DNA of 64,000 nucleotides from Alkalispirochaeta americana (GCF_900156105.1 NZ_FTMS01000004.1:1-64000), one strand, 5' to 3'. Positions 15,697 to 25,936 are shown, counted from the stretch's first letter. Program-made: numbers and translations. The notes: generated by a model from the sequence alone, not told the origin.

Positions 15697-17529
15697 ATGA
15701 AGAAAATCGATGTAATGATTACCGCCTTCCGGGACGGATTCCAGTCGGTCTACGGGGCCCGGGTTCTGACGAAAGACTTTATTCCCGCCCTGGAGGCTGC
15801 CTCTCGAGCCGGCCTTCGACACTTCGAGGTGGGTGGAGGCGCCCGCTTTCAGTCGCTCTACTTTTACTGCAACGAGGATGCCTTCGAGATGATGGATGCC
15901 TGCCGCGAGGCGGCGGGGCCCGATGCCAACCTCCAGACCCTGGCCCGGGGAATCAACGTGGTGGGGCTGGAAAGCCAGCCCAGCGATATGATCAAGCTCC
16001 ATGCCGAGCTGTTCAAGAAGCACGGGATCACCACGATCCGCAACTTTGACGCCCTGAACGATGTGGATAACCTGGACTACAGCGGCCGCTGTATCGAGGA
16101 GGCCGGGCTTCAGCACGAGATCGCCATTACCCTCATGGGGCTTCCCCCGGGGCTCTCGGGCGCTCACACGGCAGAGTTCTACGACAAGACGCTCCAGCAG
16201 ATTCTGAAGGCCGGGATTCCCTTCCATTCCCTGGTTTTCAAGGATGCTTCCGGGACGGCCACACCCAAGGTGGTCTACGAGACAATCAAGCTGGCCAAAA
16301 AGCGCCTGCCCCAAGATGTTCCAACCCGGTTTCATACCCACGATACGGCGGGAACGGCGACCCTCACCTACAAGGCGGCCCTGGAGGCGGGTGTGGACGG
16401 GATCGATCTTTCCATGGCTCCTGTGTCGGGAGGGACGGCCCAGCCCGATGTCATGGTGATGTGGCACGCCCTGCGGGGTACCGACTTTGACCTGGATATT
16501 GATATAGACAAGGTTCTGGAGGCGGAAGAGGTCTTCAAGGACTGCATGAAGGAGTACTTCATGCCCCCCGAGGCGCTGGCCGTGGAGCCCCTGATCCCCT
16601 TCTCGCCCATGCCCGGTGGTGCCCTCACGGCGAATACCCAGATGATGCGCGACCACAACGTGCTGGATCGCTTTCCTGATGTGATCGATGCCATGCGCGA
16701 GGTTGTTGCCCGGGGTGGTTTTGCCACGTCGGTTACTCCTGTTTCCCAGTTCTACTTTCAGCAGGCCTTTAACAACGTCATGTTTGGTCCCTGGGCAAAG
16801 ATCGCCGAGGGCTACGGCCACATGGTTCTGGGCTACTACGGCAAGACCCCCACAACGCCGGATCCGGAAATCGTCGGGATCGCCCGGGATCAGCTTCAGA
16901 TGGAGCCCACCACCGAGAGCCCCCGCATTCTCAACGACCGGGACCCCAAAAAGGGGCGCGCCCCGGCTGAGGCTGCCCTGAAAGAGGCGGGTCTCGAGAT
17001 TACCGACGAAAACGTCTTTATTGCCGCCACCTGCAAGGACCGGGGAATCGCCTTCCTCAAAGGCGAGGGCAAGCTTCAGGTTCGCAAGAACGAGGCCCCT
17101 GCCGCAGTGGCAGCCCCCGAGGGCTCCCCGGGAGGCGGTGACGGCACCTACACGGTCACCCTCGAGGGCGAGCGCTATACCGTAAAGGTTCAGGGTGGAA
17201 CGGCCACGGTGAATGGCACGAGTTATCCCTTCAAGGTGGAGCAGGAGTCGTCCTCCGGAAGCGGCACATCCTCCGGCGGCGGCGCTGCGGCAACCACGGG
17301 CGAGGCTGTGGCGGTTACCGCTCCCATGCCGGGGGTCGTTCTGAAGGCTCTGGTCCGGGCAGGAGACTCCGTCTCGGCGGGTCAGCCCGTGATGCTCATG
17401 GAGAGCATGAAGATGGAGATGAACGTCGAGGCCGAGGTAGCTGGTGTGGTAGGTTCCATCGAGGTTTCCGACGGCGACCACGTGGTGGCAGATCAGAAAT
17501 TGCTCACCATTAACCCCGCCGCATCCTGA
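15697..17529 (+). CDS. oadA: Oxaloacetate decarboxylase alpha subunit (biotin carboxyltransferase)
   Basis: 610 aa from ATG 15697. The carboxyltransferase TIM barrel starts FRDGFQSVYGAR; most homologues have DGHQS here. It contains the carboxylated lysine in FKDASG and the metal ligands in FHTHDTAG. A flexible Gly/Ser/Ala linker leads to the C-terminal biotinyl domain, with the biotinylated lysine in ESMKMEMN. The enzyme transfers CO2 from oxaloacetate to biotin. OadB then decarboxylates carboxybiotin and exports Na+. An alternative reading as a pyruvate carboxylase B subunit is less likely because oadG and oadB flank it. Confidence 0.92.
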   Translation: MKKIDVMITAFRDGFQSVYGARVLTKDFIPALEAASRAGLRHFEVGGGARFQSLYFYCNEDAFEMMDACREAAGPDANLQTLARGINVVGLESQPSDMIKLHAELFKKHGITTIRNFDALNDVDNLDYSGRCIEEAGLQHEIAITLMGLPPGLSGAHTAEFYDKTLQQILKAGIPFHSLVFKDASGTATPKVVYETIKLAKKRLPQDVPTRFHTHDTAGTATLTYKAALEAGVDGIDLSMAPVSGGTAQPDVMVMWHALRGTDFDLDIDIDKVLEAEEVFKDCMKEYFMPPEALAVEPLIPFSPMPGGALTANTQMMRDHNVLDRFPDVIDAMREVVARGGFATSVTPVSQFYFQQAFNNVMFGPWAKIAEGYGHMVLGYYGKTPTTPDPEIVGIARDQLQMEPTTESPRILNDRDPKKGRAPAEAALKEAGLEITDENVFIAATCKDRGIAFLKGEGKLQVRKNEAPAAVAAPEGSPGGGDGTYTVTLEGERYTVKVQGGTATVNGTSYPFKVEQESSSGSGTSSGGGAAATTGEAVAVTAPMPGVVLKALVRAGDSVSAGQPVMLMESMKMEMNVEAEVAGVVGSIEVSDGDHVVADQKLLTINPAAS

Positions 17530-17541
17530 GGAGCGTAGTCC

Positions 17542-18681
17542 ATGGATTTTTCACAGTCTGTTTACAGCCTCTGGCAGGCCACCGGTCTGGTGGCCTTCAC
17601 AGGAGGCCAGCTTGCAATGATCGCCGTCAGCCTGGTTCTGATCTACCTGGCCGTGGCAAAGAACTTCGAGCCTCTGCTCCTGCTTCCCATCGGCTTCGGG
17701 GGCATCCTGGCCAACGTGCCCGTGGCGGCGATCGCCGGCCCCGAGGGATTCCTGGGAATGATCAGCATGGTGGGCCTCGATACGGGTATCTTCCCCCTCC
17801 TTATCTTTATGGGTGTGGGGGCCATGACCGATTTTGGACCGCTCATTGCAAACCCCCGCACGGCCCTTCTGGGCGCGGCGGCCCAGTTTGGCATTTTTGC
17901 TACCGTTCTGGGAGCTGTTGCGTTGAGTGTCTACGCCGGGTTTGATTTCTCTCTCCAGGATGCAGCCTCGATCGGGATCATCGGCGGTGCCGACGGACCC
18001 ACGGCGATCTTCCTCTCCTCCCAGCTTTCGCCTGATCTGGTAGGGGCCATCGCAGTGGCGGCCTACAGCTATATGGCGCTGGTGCCGATCATCCAGCCAC
18101 CCATTATGCGGGCCTTCACCACCCCGGAGCAACGCAAGATCGTGATGAAACAGCTCCGGGAGGTTTCCAAGGTGGAGAAAATTATTTTTCCCCTCCTCAC
18201 TCTAGCTCTGTGTATCCTCCTGCTGCCCACGGCGACGCCCCTGATTGGTGCGCTCATGTTCGGCAACCTGGTGAAAGAATCGGGCGTGGCCGACCGGCTC
18301 TCCAAGACCCTCCAGGGGCCGTTCATAGACACCGTGACCATTCTTCTGGGGCTGGTGGTAGGGTCCAAGCTTGAAGCGGCCATGTTCCTGCGGATCGAGA
18401 CCCTGGGAATCGTGATCCTGGGACTGGTGGCTTTCGCGATTGGCACCATGACCGGGGTACTTCTGGCGCAGCTCATGAACAAGGTCTCGCGGGTTCCCGT
18501 GAACCCCTTGATTGGCGCTGCGGGCGTTTCGGCGGTGCCCATGGCTGCCCGGGTGGTGAACAAGGTGGGGCTGGAATCAAACCCCAGGAACTTCCTGATG
18601 ATGCACGCCATGGGTCCCAACGTGGCCGGGGTTATCGGATCTGCCGTTGCGGCGGGAATCCTCCTGGCTGTGTTTGTCTGA
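17542..18681 (+). CDS. oadB: Oxaloacetate decarboxylase beta subunit, Na+ pump
   Basis: 379 aa with about ten hydrophobic segments. The conserved signature [18 protein letters not shown] contains the Asp that binds Na+ in OadB/MmdB/GcdB proteins. The C-terminus ([37 protein letters not shown]) is also family-typical. It couples carboxybiotin decarboxylation to Na+ export and so contributes sodium motive force during oxaloacetate/citrate-type fermentation. GAGGAG lies before ATG 17542, 12 bp after oadA. Confidence 0.95.
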   Translation: MDFSQSVYSLWQATGLVAFTGGQLAMIAVSLVLIYLAVAKNFEPLLLLPIGFGGILANVPVAAIAGPEGFLGMISMVGLDTGIFPLLIFMGVGAMTDFGPLIANPRTALLGAAAQFGIFATVLGAVALSVYAGFDFSLQDAASIGIIGGADGPTAIFLSSQLSPDLVGAIAVAAYSYMALVPIIQPPIMRAFTTPEQRKIVMKQLREVSKVEKIIFPLLTLALCILLLPTATPLIGALMFGNLVKESGVADRLSKTLQGPFIDTVTILLGLVVGSKLEAAMFLRIETLGIVILGLVAFAIGTMTGVLLAQLMNKVSRVPVNPLIGAAGVSAVPMAARVVNKVGLESNPRNFLMMHAMGPNVAGVIGSAVAAGILLAVFV

Positions 18682-18714
18682 TCCCCTGGTGTCCGCTTTG
18701 CCGGGGCCTGCTTG

Positions 18715-19848
18715 TCAGGCCCCCTGGCAACCGGCTGCGGCCTCCCGGGTCAGGCGCCGGCGGCGGGCAATCCCCAGAAGGCCGGGGCGACAGGTCTGCA
18801 CCTGGTTCCGGCCCCGCTCCTTCGCCTCATACAGAGCAAAGTCAGCCCGGGCGATCACATCGGCCGGTTCCTCCATGATCGCACAGCAGCAATAGGTTAC
18901 ACCCACACTCACGGTCATGCGGATTTCCTCGCCCCGGAAGGAGAAAACCCGCTCCTCTGCCGAACGGCGTATCCGTTCAGCCACGGCCTGGGTATCCCGG
19001 GGCGGGCATTCCACCAGGAGAGCCAGGAACTCTTCCCCTCCGTACCGGGAGACCACGTCCTCGGTCCGCACCGAGGATTCCAGAATCCGGGAAAACTGAT
19101 AGAGCACCTCGTCGCCCGCCAGATGGCCGTAGGTGTCGTTCAGCCGCTTGAAATGGTCGATATCAATCTCCAGAAGGGCAAAGCGCGCTCCGTAGCGCCG
19201 GACCTTGTGGATTTCTTCCATCAGACGCTGGTTGAAGAAGGAATGGTTGTAAAGACGGGTCTTGTAGTCTGTTACGGCGCTGACGTAGTGAAGAATGTTC
19301 TGGAGGCCGATGGAGGCAAAGACAAAGAACTGGTTGATGTATTTCAGCTCTTCCTCTGTGTAGGCTTCGTCCAGAATACGCGTCCCGATAACCACTACCC
19401 CGTAGAGACCGTTGAGCCCCAGCAGGGGAACGATCAGCTCCGGGTCCAGGGGACGAAGCTGCTCCGCCTCACGAGGTGCCGAGGCCAGCACCGCTTCGAA
19501 AGCGACTGCCTCCTGGGATGCGTCCAGGACCGGCCCCAGCCATTCTATTGAGGTCAGCGTCACCGGGGGATCTTCCGGTTTCAGGTTTCGGTAATAGAGG
19601 GTCTTTACGGGGGCGTTGTATTCCAGGGGATCCAGAAACACCGCCACATGACGAGGAACAAAGGCCTGAAGCAGGGACGATACTACGTAGGAGACCAGGT
19701 CCTCCTCGGTGCGCTTGGTGAAGAGTTCCACCGACTGGTTTACCAGCTGCTGGAGCCGGTCTGCTTTGTTACGGTACTCCTCAAGCTGCTTCAGCGCTCC
19801 CGTGTCGTGAAGCGCTCCGTATACCGATAGAACCTCGTCCTGTTCCAT
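18715..19848 (-). CDS. Diguanylate cyclase with N-terminal GAF-like domain
   Basis: 377 aa. A coiled N-terminus (residues ~15-45) leads into a GAF-like sensory domain (~45-185), then a GGDEF domain with the active-site GGEEF at 270-274 and the inhibitory RxxD (RTED, 261-264). It therefore should make c-di-GMP and be product-inhibited. No membrane segment is visible, so it is cytoplasmic. It is the last gene of a minus-strand cassette, 30 bp after the histidine kinase. The operon suggests that an extracellular solute signal leads to c-di-GMP. Confidence 0.9.
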   Translation of the reverse strand: MEQDEVLSVYGALHDTGALKQLEEYRNKADRLQQLVNQSVELFTKRTEEDLVSYVVSSLLQAFVPRHVAVFLDPLEYNAPVKTLYYRNLKPEDPPVTLTSIEWLGPVLDASQEAVAFEAVLASAPREAEQLRPLDPELIVPLLGLNGLYGVVVIGTRILDEAYTEEELKYINQFFVFASIGLQNILHYVSAVTDYKTRLYNHSFFNQRLMEEIHKVRRYGARFALLEIDIDHFKRLNDTYGHLAGDEVLYQFSRILESSVRTEDVVSRYGGEEFLALLVECPPRDTQAVAERIRRSAEERVFSFRGEEIRMTVSVGVTYCCCAIMEEPADVIARADFALYEAKERGRNQVQTCRPGLLGIARRRRLTREAAAGCQGA

Positions 19849-19878
19849 GACTCTTGGAGTATACCGGAAAAAGGTGTG

Positions 19879-21456
19879 CTACGGGAGAGAAAAACTGATT
19901 TTTGTGTGCGCTCCCTCCTGATTCCACTGAATCATCTCTCCCTCCAGATCGTCCACCAGGGCTTGCACAAGGAGCATTCCCAGGGAATCCCCCTCTCGGG
20001 GGGTAAAATCATCGGGAAAGCCGGGGCCGTTGTCGGCTACAAGCAGAAAAAGCCGGGACTGGTCCTCCGAGCCGGGTTCTTCCTGACCAAAATGAAGTGT
20101 GATCGAAAACTCCGGAGAATCCCCGGCATATTTGAAAGCGTTCACCACCAGTTCCTGAATGATCAACCCCAGGGGTTTGACCACCTCCAGAGGAAGATGC
20201 ATCTCTTCTATATCCAGGCAGAGCGTTGCCGCTTTTCCTTCGGCCTCGTAGGCCTGGCAGATATACCGTATCAGGGAGCGGCAGTAATCCGGAAACAGGA
20301 CTCTTCCCAGTTCTTCACTTTGGTAAAGCATGGAATGGATCAGCGAGATCGCCGTAACCCGGCCGCGCAGATCCTGCAAAAGCACCTGTATCTCGGGGTT
20401 CGGGGTTCTGGAGGCCTGCAGAGAGAGAATACTGTCGATCACCGTCAAATGGTTCTTTACCCGATGATGGGTCTCCCGGATCTGGATTTCCCGCTCCCGG
20501 GCCAGCGCTTTGGCCTCTCGAGACTCCCATACCTGGGCCGCCCTGCGGTGAATGGCCCGCAGGAACCACCCCAGGGCGGAGAGAGCGATCAGCGAAACCA
20601 GCAGAAGCACCACCACCCTGGAGCGCCACTGCCCCAGGAAAAACTTGGGGCAGAGCACCACCGCCACATCCAGGGGAACCCCTCTGGTTCGGATGACCGC
20701 CACCAGATGGCCCTCCCGACGGCGGCTGAAGAGGGCCTGATCCACGCCCTGCCGCTCTTCTGCCCGCACCGCCGCAGCGTAGCCCCGGGGATCTCCCCAT
20801 TGGGCCACCACCTCGCCCTGGCGGGAAAAGAGGACCCCGCCCATGGTGTCACCCAGAATCATTTGAAGATTCCTGGTCAGGTACGATTCCCGCACCACCG
20901 CCTTCAGAACCACTCCTTCCTCGCTGCGATGGGAAAACCAGAGGAGCCCTTCTGCGGGAGCACCGGGCAGAGCAAGACGATGGGATGCGCCAAAGGCTGG
21001 ACAGAGAAGACATTCCTCGGGGGGAACCGGCTCGGTGCGACGCAAGACCACCTGGCGACGTTCCTGGACATCATAGACAGCGGCGTTGGCCACGGCCTCA
21101 AGGAAAAGAAAATGCTCCTCCAGGAGCCCCTGGAGGACCCGATCATCAGAGACCTCCAGACCGGCCCGGTGACGGATATCCATTTCCCGGGCCGCTGCAG
21201 CAAGGCCGGTGCGAACCTCCGCAAGGCAGTTCGTCAGGATTTGCTCCACCAGCTGCACCTGAATAAGGGCCAGCTCCTCGGCCTGGTTCACTGCCCTGCG
21301 ATGGCTCAGGGTCAGATCCACCGCGACAAAGAGCACCACCGCAACCACGGCACCGATAAAAACACCCAGACCAAGACGTACGTCGGGGGGCTGGCGGGTT
21401 TTTCTGCCTCGCTTCGGGTTCCTTCTGGATGTATCTGTCCCGGGGGTTTTTTTCAT
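19879..21456 (-). CDS. Membrane sensor histidine kinase (HisKA_2/HWE-like)
   Basis: 525 aa. Two membrane segments (~28-50 and ~279-299) bracket a ~230-residue periplasmic domain. A HisKA_2-type dimerisation helix follows with the phospho-acceptor in THHRVKNHL (H330/H331). The ATPase domain has LIIQELVVNAFKYA (N box) and DNGPGFPDDF (G1). Its ATG overlaps the stop of the TRAP-type binding protein by 4 bp, pointing to binding protein and kinase acting together. No response regulator is adjacent; the next gene is the diguanylate cyclase, which has no receiver domain. Confidence 0.9.
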   Translation of the reverse strand: MKKTPGTDTSRRNPKRGRKTRQPPDVRLGLGVFIGAVVAVVLFVAVDLTLSHRRAVNQAEELALIQVQLVEQILTNCLAEVRTGLAAAAREMDIRHRAGLEVSDDRVLQGLLEEHFLFLEAVANAAVYDVQERRQVVLRRTEPVPPEECLLCPAFGASHRLALPGAPAEGLLWFSHRSEEGVVLKAVVRESYLTRNLQMILGDTMGGVLFSRQGEVVAQWGDPRGYAAAVRAEERQGVDQALFSRRREGHLVAVIRTRGVPLDVAVVLCPKFFLGQWRSRVVVLLLVSLIALSALGWFLRAIHRRAAQVWESREAKALAREREIQIRETHHRVKNHLTVIDSILSLQASRTPNPEIQVLLQDLRGRVTAISLIHSMLYQSEELGRVLFPDYCRSLIRYICQAYEAEGKAATLCLDIEEMHLPLEVVKPLGLIIQELVVNAFKYAGDSPEFSITLHFGQEEPGSEDQSRLFLLVADNGPGFPDDFTPREGDSLGMLLVQALVDDLEGEMIQWNQEGAHTKISFSLP

Positions 21457-22508
21457 GGCATTCTCGAACGATCAGGCCCGCGCGGCGACTCCTGCAAAAT
21501 CTCCAGAAGAGCCGGGTCTATCCCCAGACGGCGGACAAAATCGGGTTGTGCCTCCAGCAGAAGACGACGGGCCCGTTCCTGCTCGTCGTGATTCACCCGA
21601 TGGATTCGAACCCCCTGGCGGACCAGCTCCCGCCGGGCCGCTTCCTGGGCTTCGGCGGCGGCGCGCCGCTGCTTTTGCACCTCTTCCTCCCAGAGAGTGC
21701 GAAAAAGGTCTTGCTCTTCGGCAGTAAAAGATTCCCAGACCCGCCGGCTCACCAGGGGGATATACTGGGGCATGTACTGGAAATCCTCCAGGGCAAACTG
21801 AACGCCCCGTTCCCAAAGCCGCCCGGAGCGTACCGTCTCGAAGGTGGTCAGAAGCCCGTCCATTTGGCCCCGTTCCAGCCGTCGGGGCACTTCCCCCCAG
21901 GCGATGGTTACCGGCTGAGCCCCCAGCTCGGCAATGCGCAGCTCGTTGGCAAGCCCCCCGGCAACGCGGATCACCTGGCCCTGCAGGTCGGCGTAGTTCT
22001 GCACCGGGCCCTGGCGGAAAAAGAGGTGCCCGTGACCCAGGTCAAACCAGCGTCCGGGAACCACCACAGGCAGGCGAGCCTCAAGGCGGCGATTTATCGC
22101 TGCTCCCAGGGGGCCATCGGCGTGATGATGAACAACCGCGAGGTCTCGCCCAAAAAACTCCGGGAGCAGAAAAACCGCTACGTCCGGCACAAACCGGTCA
22201 AGCTGCCACGTTCCGGGAACGCCCATCTCCAGGGCACCCCGGTGAAGCGCCTCAACAACGTCGCTGTCGCGAAAAAGCTCCCCCGAGGGAAAGACCTCGG
22301 CTGCGATGGCACCCTCCGTCTCGTTTCGCAGGCGTCGGGCAAACTCCTGGACCGCCAGGACCTGGACGTGGCTCGGGGCGTTTTCCAGGGATATCCGAAA
22401 CTGTCGGGGCGTCCGGGCCGACAGGGTCGGACCATTCCAGAAGAGCGCCTGAATGATCAGGACCAGGAGGATCCTGCCCGGTGAAAGAGTTCGTGCTGTT
22501 CTCACCAT
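21453..22508 (-). CDS. TRAP-type (DctP family) periplasmic binding protein, likely a sensor accessory
   Basis: 351 aa from ATG 22508; a TTG further up is unlikely. Signal-anchor-like N-terminus (GRILLVLIIQALFWNGPTLS). The DctP fold is visible as PSGELFRDSDVVEALHRGALEMGVP, RQGPVQNYADLQGQVIRV (with the Arg that binds the carboxylate of the ligand) and GQMDGLLTTFETV. No DctQ/DctM membrane subunits are in the window. It is instead translationally coupled to a histidine kinase, so it probably presents a ligand, likely an organic acid, to the kinase and does not serve transport. Confidence 0.85.
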   Translation of the reverse strand: MVRTARTLSPGRILLVLIIQALFWNGPTLSARTPRQFRISLENAPSHVQVLAVQEFARRLRNETEGAIAAEVFPSGELFRDSDVVEALHRGALEMGVPGTWQLDRFVPDVAVFLLPEFFGRDLAVVHHHADGPLGAAINRRLEARLPVVVPGRWFDLGHGHLFFRQGPVQNYADLQGQVIRVAGGLANELRIAELGAQPVTIAWGEVPRRLERGQMDGLLTTFETVRSGRLWERGVQFALEDFQYMPQYIPLVSRRVWESFTAEEQDLFRTLWEEEVQKQRRAAAEAQEAARRELVRQGVRIHRVNHDEQERARRLLLEAQPDFVRRLGIDPALLEILQESPRGPDRSRMP

Positions 22509-22556
22509 TCCAATTCTGAACCTCCCCGGGGGTTCTTGCAAGGCTCTTCGTCGCCT

Positions 22557-23606
22557 TTATAGCAAGGGTATTCCCGCCTCCTGGCAGGCCCGAGCCATCT
22601 CCCGGGGCCAGAGCCCCGATTGGATCTCACCTATGTGGGCCTTGCGCAGATAAAACATGCAGAGCCGGGACTGACCGATCCCCCCACCGATCGAGGCCGG
22701 CAGTTCTCCTGCCAGAAGTCGCCGGTGAAAATAGAGCTCCCGCCGATCGGTGGCTCCCGATATCTCGAGCTGCCGCTCCAGCGCCGCCGGGTCCACCCTG
22801 ATTCCCATGGAGGAGAGCTCCAGGGGAATATCCAGGACCGCATCGTAGACCAGGATATCTCCGTTGAGGCCCCGATAGCCCGGTTCGATCTCGGTGGTCC
22901 AGTCGTCGTAGTCGGGGGCGCGTCCGTCGTGGGGGGGGAGGTCTCCCAGGGGAGCTCCGATTCCCATGATAAAGACTGCACCGTGGTCACGGCAGAGCTG
23001 GAGTTCCCGTTCCTTGGGAGAAAGCCCGGGATAGCGCCGGGCCAGGTCCAGGGCGTGAACAATCGTGATCTCCCGTGGCAACTCCGGGAGAAGCTCCTCA
23101 TACTCGTGACAGATGTAGCGCTCGGTTCGGCGGATGACATCGTAGACCGTCCGGACAACCCGCTCCAGCGTGGCCCGGGTTCGTTCTTCGGGCTCCAGCG
23201 CCAGCTCCCAATCCCACTGATCCACATAGAGGGAGTGGATGTTGTCCATGGTATCGTCGGGACGGACGGCGTTCATATCAGCGTAGAGCCCTTCCCCCGG
23301 GGAAAATCCCAGGTCAGCCAGGGCAAGACGCTTCCATTTGGCCAGGGACTGAACGATCTCGGCCTCTTCGTTGCCCAGGCCTCCCACCTGGAACCGCACA
23401 GGACGCTCAACGCCGTTCAAATCGTCGTTGATCCCCTGGTGGGCGCGCACAAAGAGGGGTGCTGTGACGCGGACCAGGTTCAGCTCGTAGGCCAGACTGG
23501 TCTGAAAGGCCTCCTTGATCTTCTGGATTGCCCGTTCGGTGTGACGAGGATCCAGAAGGGGTCGGTACCCGGGTGGTACAATAAGGGTAGACAGGGAACT
23601 CTCCAT
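22557..23606 (-). CDS. asnA: Aspartate-ammonia ligase
   Basis: 349 aa. Full-length AsnA, a class-II aminoacyl-tRNA-synthetase-like enzyme that makes asparagine from aspartate, ammonia and ATP. Diagnostic segments include RVTAPLFVRAHQGINDDLNG, RPVRFQV, KWKRLALADLGF, MNAVRPDD, HSLYVDQWDWE and the C-terminal GGGIGQSRLCMFYLRKAHIGEIQ. It stands alone, divergent from the patatin gene across 71 bp. Confidence 0.96.
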   Translation of the reverse strand: MESSLSTLIVPPGYRPLLDPRHTERAIQKIKEAFQTSLAYELNLVRVTAPLFVRAHQGINDDLNGVERPVRFQVGGLGNEEAEIVQSLAKWKRLALADLGFSPGEGLYADMNAVRPDDTMDNIHSLYVDQWDWELALEPEERTRATLERVVRTVYDVIRRTERYICHEYEELLPELPREITIVHALDLARRYPGLSPKERELQLCRDHGAVFIMGIGAPLGDLPPHDGRAPDYDDWTTEIEPGYRGLNGDILVYDAVLDIPLELSSMGIRVDPAALERQLEISGATDRRELYFHRRLLAGELPASIGGGIGQSRLCMFYLRKAHIGEIQSGLWPREMARACQEAGIPLL

Positions 23607-23677
23607 GGGAAGAGTGTATCATAACGGCCCCCGTTACGTTTACCTTCCCCGGCCGTTGCGATAGATTTGGAGGTACC

Positions 23678-25936
23678 ATGAACCAGCCCGTGCTATGCCG
23701 AATTCTTGCAATCGGCCTCTTGATCGGTTTTTTTTCCGCTTCCCCGGCGAAGGCGTCGGAACCACCCCGCCCCACCGTGGCGGTGGTTCTGGCAGGAGGA
23801 GGAGCCCTGGGCTTTGCCCATGTGGGTGTCCTGGAGGCGATCGAGGCCCTGGGAATCCCCGTGGATATCGTGGCGGGCACCAGTATCGGCAGCATCGTGG
23901 GGGCCTTCTACGCTGCAGGCTATCGGGCAGACCAGATGGTGGCAATCACCGAAACCACCGACTGGAACGAAGTTCTCTTTGACGCCCCCGACCGGCTTCA
24001 GCTGGGCTACACCGACCGTCGACAGCGCCGGGCTTTCCGGGGATCAATCAAGTTTCGCGAGGGCGAGTTGCTCCTGCCCTCGGGAATGTCCAGCGCCCAG
24101 AGGGTGGTGGAATACCTGGACGATCTTCTTCGCGCCCAGGCCCTGACCGATTCCTTTCTGGATCTTCCCCGGCAACTTGCCATTGTTGCTGCTGATTTGC
24201 TGACGGGAGAACAGGTGGTCTTCACCGAGGGAGACCTGAAAACGGCGATCCGGGCCAGCTTTTCCGTGCCCGGAGCGTTTAACCCCGTCTATTATCAGGG
24301 ACGCTATCTGGTGGACGGGGGAATCATCAACAACGTTCCCGTGGATGTGGCACGCAACCTGGGTGCCGATATCGTGATCACCGTGAACCTCAGCGCCATG
24401 CGGAACAAACCCGAGGAACTGCGCTCGATCAGCAATATTCTGGATCAATCCATGCTGATCATGCGCAAGGAGATGCTCGACGAGCACCTGGCTCTCTCGG
24501 ATCTGATAATCAGTCCCGACGTGGAAGGGCTGGGTCCCGCCGATTTCTCCCAGGCTTCGCTGCTGATTCAACGGGGCCGCGAGGCGGCTCAAAACCAGTG
24601 GGACGAGCTTGAGCAACTCGCCCTGGAGATTCGCAAGACCCGGGGTTTTCCAGAACCTCTGACCAGCCGGCCCGAAGCTGATCAACCACTGCGGATAGGC
24701 TCGGCGCGCTACGAAGTGCCCCCCATCATCCTGGAGTCGACCCGCCAGTTCAACCCGGGAGCCTATCTGCTTCTGGAGGAACTTGTCGAATCTCTTGCCG
24801 GGACCGAGACCACCGTGAGCGGACTTCAGGAGGCGGTCTACGGGCTCTACCACACGGGGCTTTTCCGTTCCATCTCCTACGATGTGACGGGTGGGTCCGA
24901 GGTGATGATCCTGGCCTCACCCGAAGAGATTCCCAGCTCGTCCCTCTCTGTGGGGGTGGGGTTGCGGGGCCAGTTGATCGAAAACTCCCTGGGCATGGCC
25001 ATGACCCACCTGCGCTACACCTACGATCCCGGCGACGGCGCCCCCCGATGGATCCTGGAGGGCTGGCTCGCACGCAGCACCAGCCTTCGGGCAGCCCTGG
25101 AGCGACCTGTTACTCCCTGGTTTTTTATCACCCCCGCCGTCTACGCTCTGGCGGAGAATATGCCCTTCTACGATGGCCGATCGGTGGAATCCTTCTATCT
25201 GCGGCGGCGCTTCGGCGCCGAGCTGGGGGTCTCCGCCAGGATCAGCAAGAACTGGCAGTTCCGGGCCGCCGCTTTTGCCGAGTGGCTCACCTTGCAGCGC
25301 CTCGAGGGCAGCCGTATCGATGAGTTCGACTTTGAGGGAAGCGCCCGCTACGGCGGCCGATTCGAGTTCGACCGGGACACGCTGGATCGGGACCTCTTTC
25401 CCCGGCGCGGATCGGAGACACGCATCGCCCACCGAATCCACTGGGACGAAGAACAAGAGAAGTTTGTTCACCTGGGCACGCTCTCGGCCCGACGCTACTG
25501 GACGCCCCTGCGGCACGTCACCCTCCAGATGCTTGCCCGCGGAGGGTCCGATTCCTCCACGGGTGCGGCTGTCTACGAGCGTTTCTTTCTGGGCGGGGTG
25601 GAGAACTGGTACGGCTACTACTACCACGAGCTTCAGGCCCGCCATTTTGCCGTGGCCGGGGCCGACGGGCGCCTTGCCGTGGGGCGGCTCCCCCTGGGTG
25701 TGGGCGACCGGATCTATCTGGTGGCGGGTGGTCAGTACGGGGGAATTCATTCGGAACAGCCCGAGACGTTCCGGGAAGACGCCGATTACCGCTGGGGCCT
25801 TCACGCGGGACTGGCCCTGAACACCATCCTGGGAGCGCTTCACATCGGAACGGCCGTGAACAGCGAGGGCCGGGTCATGACCTTTATCGAACTGGGCCCG
25901 GCCTACACCATGGAAGGAACCGGCTACGACTGGTAG
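23678..25936 (+). CDS. Type Vd autotransporter: patatin-like phospholipase fused to a BamA-type barrel
   Basis: 752 aa with a signal peptide (residues 1-26). The patatin domain has the oxyanion loop GGGALG (40-45), nucleophile elbow GTSIG (S69) and catalytic Asp in VDGGIINN (D213), all intact. After ~residue 340 a POTRA-like segment leads to a C-terminal surface-antigen/BamA-type barrel of about 380 residues. The order matches P. aeruginosa PlpD and Fusobacterium FplA, where the barrel exports its own lipase domain. GGAGG lies before ATG 23678. The 3' end overlaps the convergent Res-like gene by 13 bp. Confidence 0.9.
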   Translation: MNQPVLCRILAIGLLIGFFSASPAKASEPPRPTVAVVLAGGGALGFAHVGVLEAIEALGIPVDIVAGTSIGSIVGAFYAAGYRADQMVAITETTDWNEVLFDAPDRLQLGYTDRRQRRAFRGSIKFREGELLLPSGMSSAQRVVEYLDDLLRAQALTDSFLDLPRQLAIVAADLLTGEQVVFTEGDLKTAIRASFSVPGAFNPVYYQGRYLVDGGIINNVPVDVARNLGADIVITVNLSAMRNKPEELRSISNILDQSMLIMRKEMLDEHLALSDLIISPDVEGLGPADFSQASLLIQRGREAAQNQWDELEQLALEIRKTRGFPEPLTSRPEADQPLRIGSARYEVPPIILESTRQFNPGAYLLLEELVESLAGTETTVSGLQEAVYGLYHTGLFRSISYDVTGGSEVMILASPEEIPSSSLSVGVGLRGQLIENSLGMAMTHLRYTYDPGDGAPRWILEGWLARSTSLRAALERPVTPWFFITPAVYALAENMPFYDGRSVESFYLRRRFGAELGVSARISKNWQFRAAAFAEWLTLQRLEGSRIDEFDFEGSARYGGRFEFDRDTLDRDLFPRRGSETRIAHRIHWDEEQEKFVHLGTLSARRYWTPLRHVTLQMLARGGSDSSTGAAVYERFFLGGVENWYGYYYHELQARHFAVAGADGRLAVGRLPLGVGDRIYLVAGGQYGGIHSEQPETFREDADYRWGLHAGLALNTILGALHIGTAVNSEGRVMTFIELGPAYTMEGTGYDW

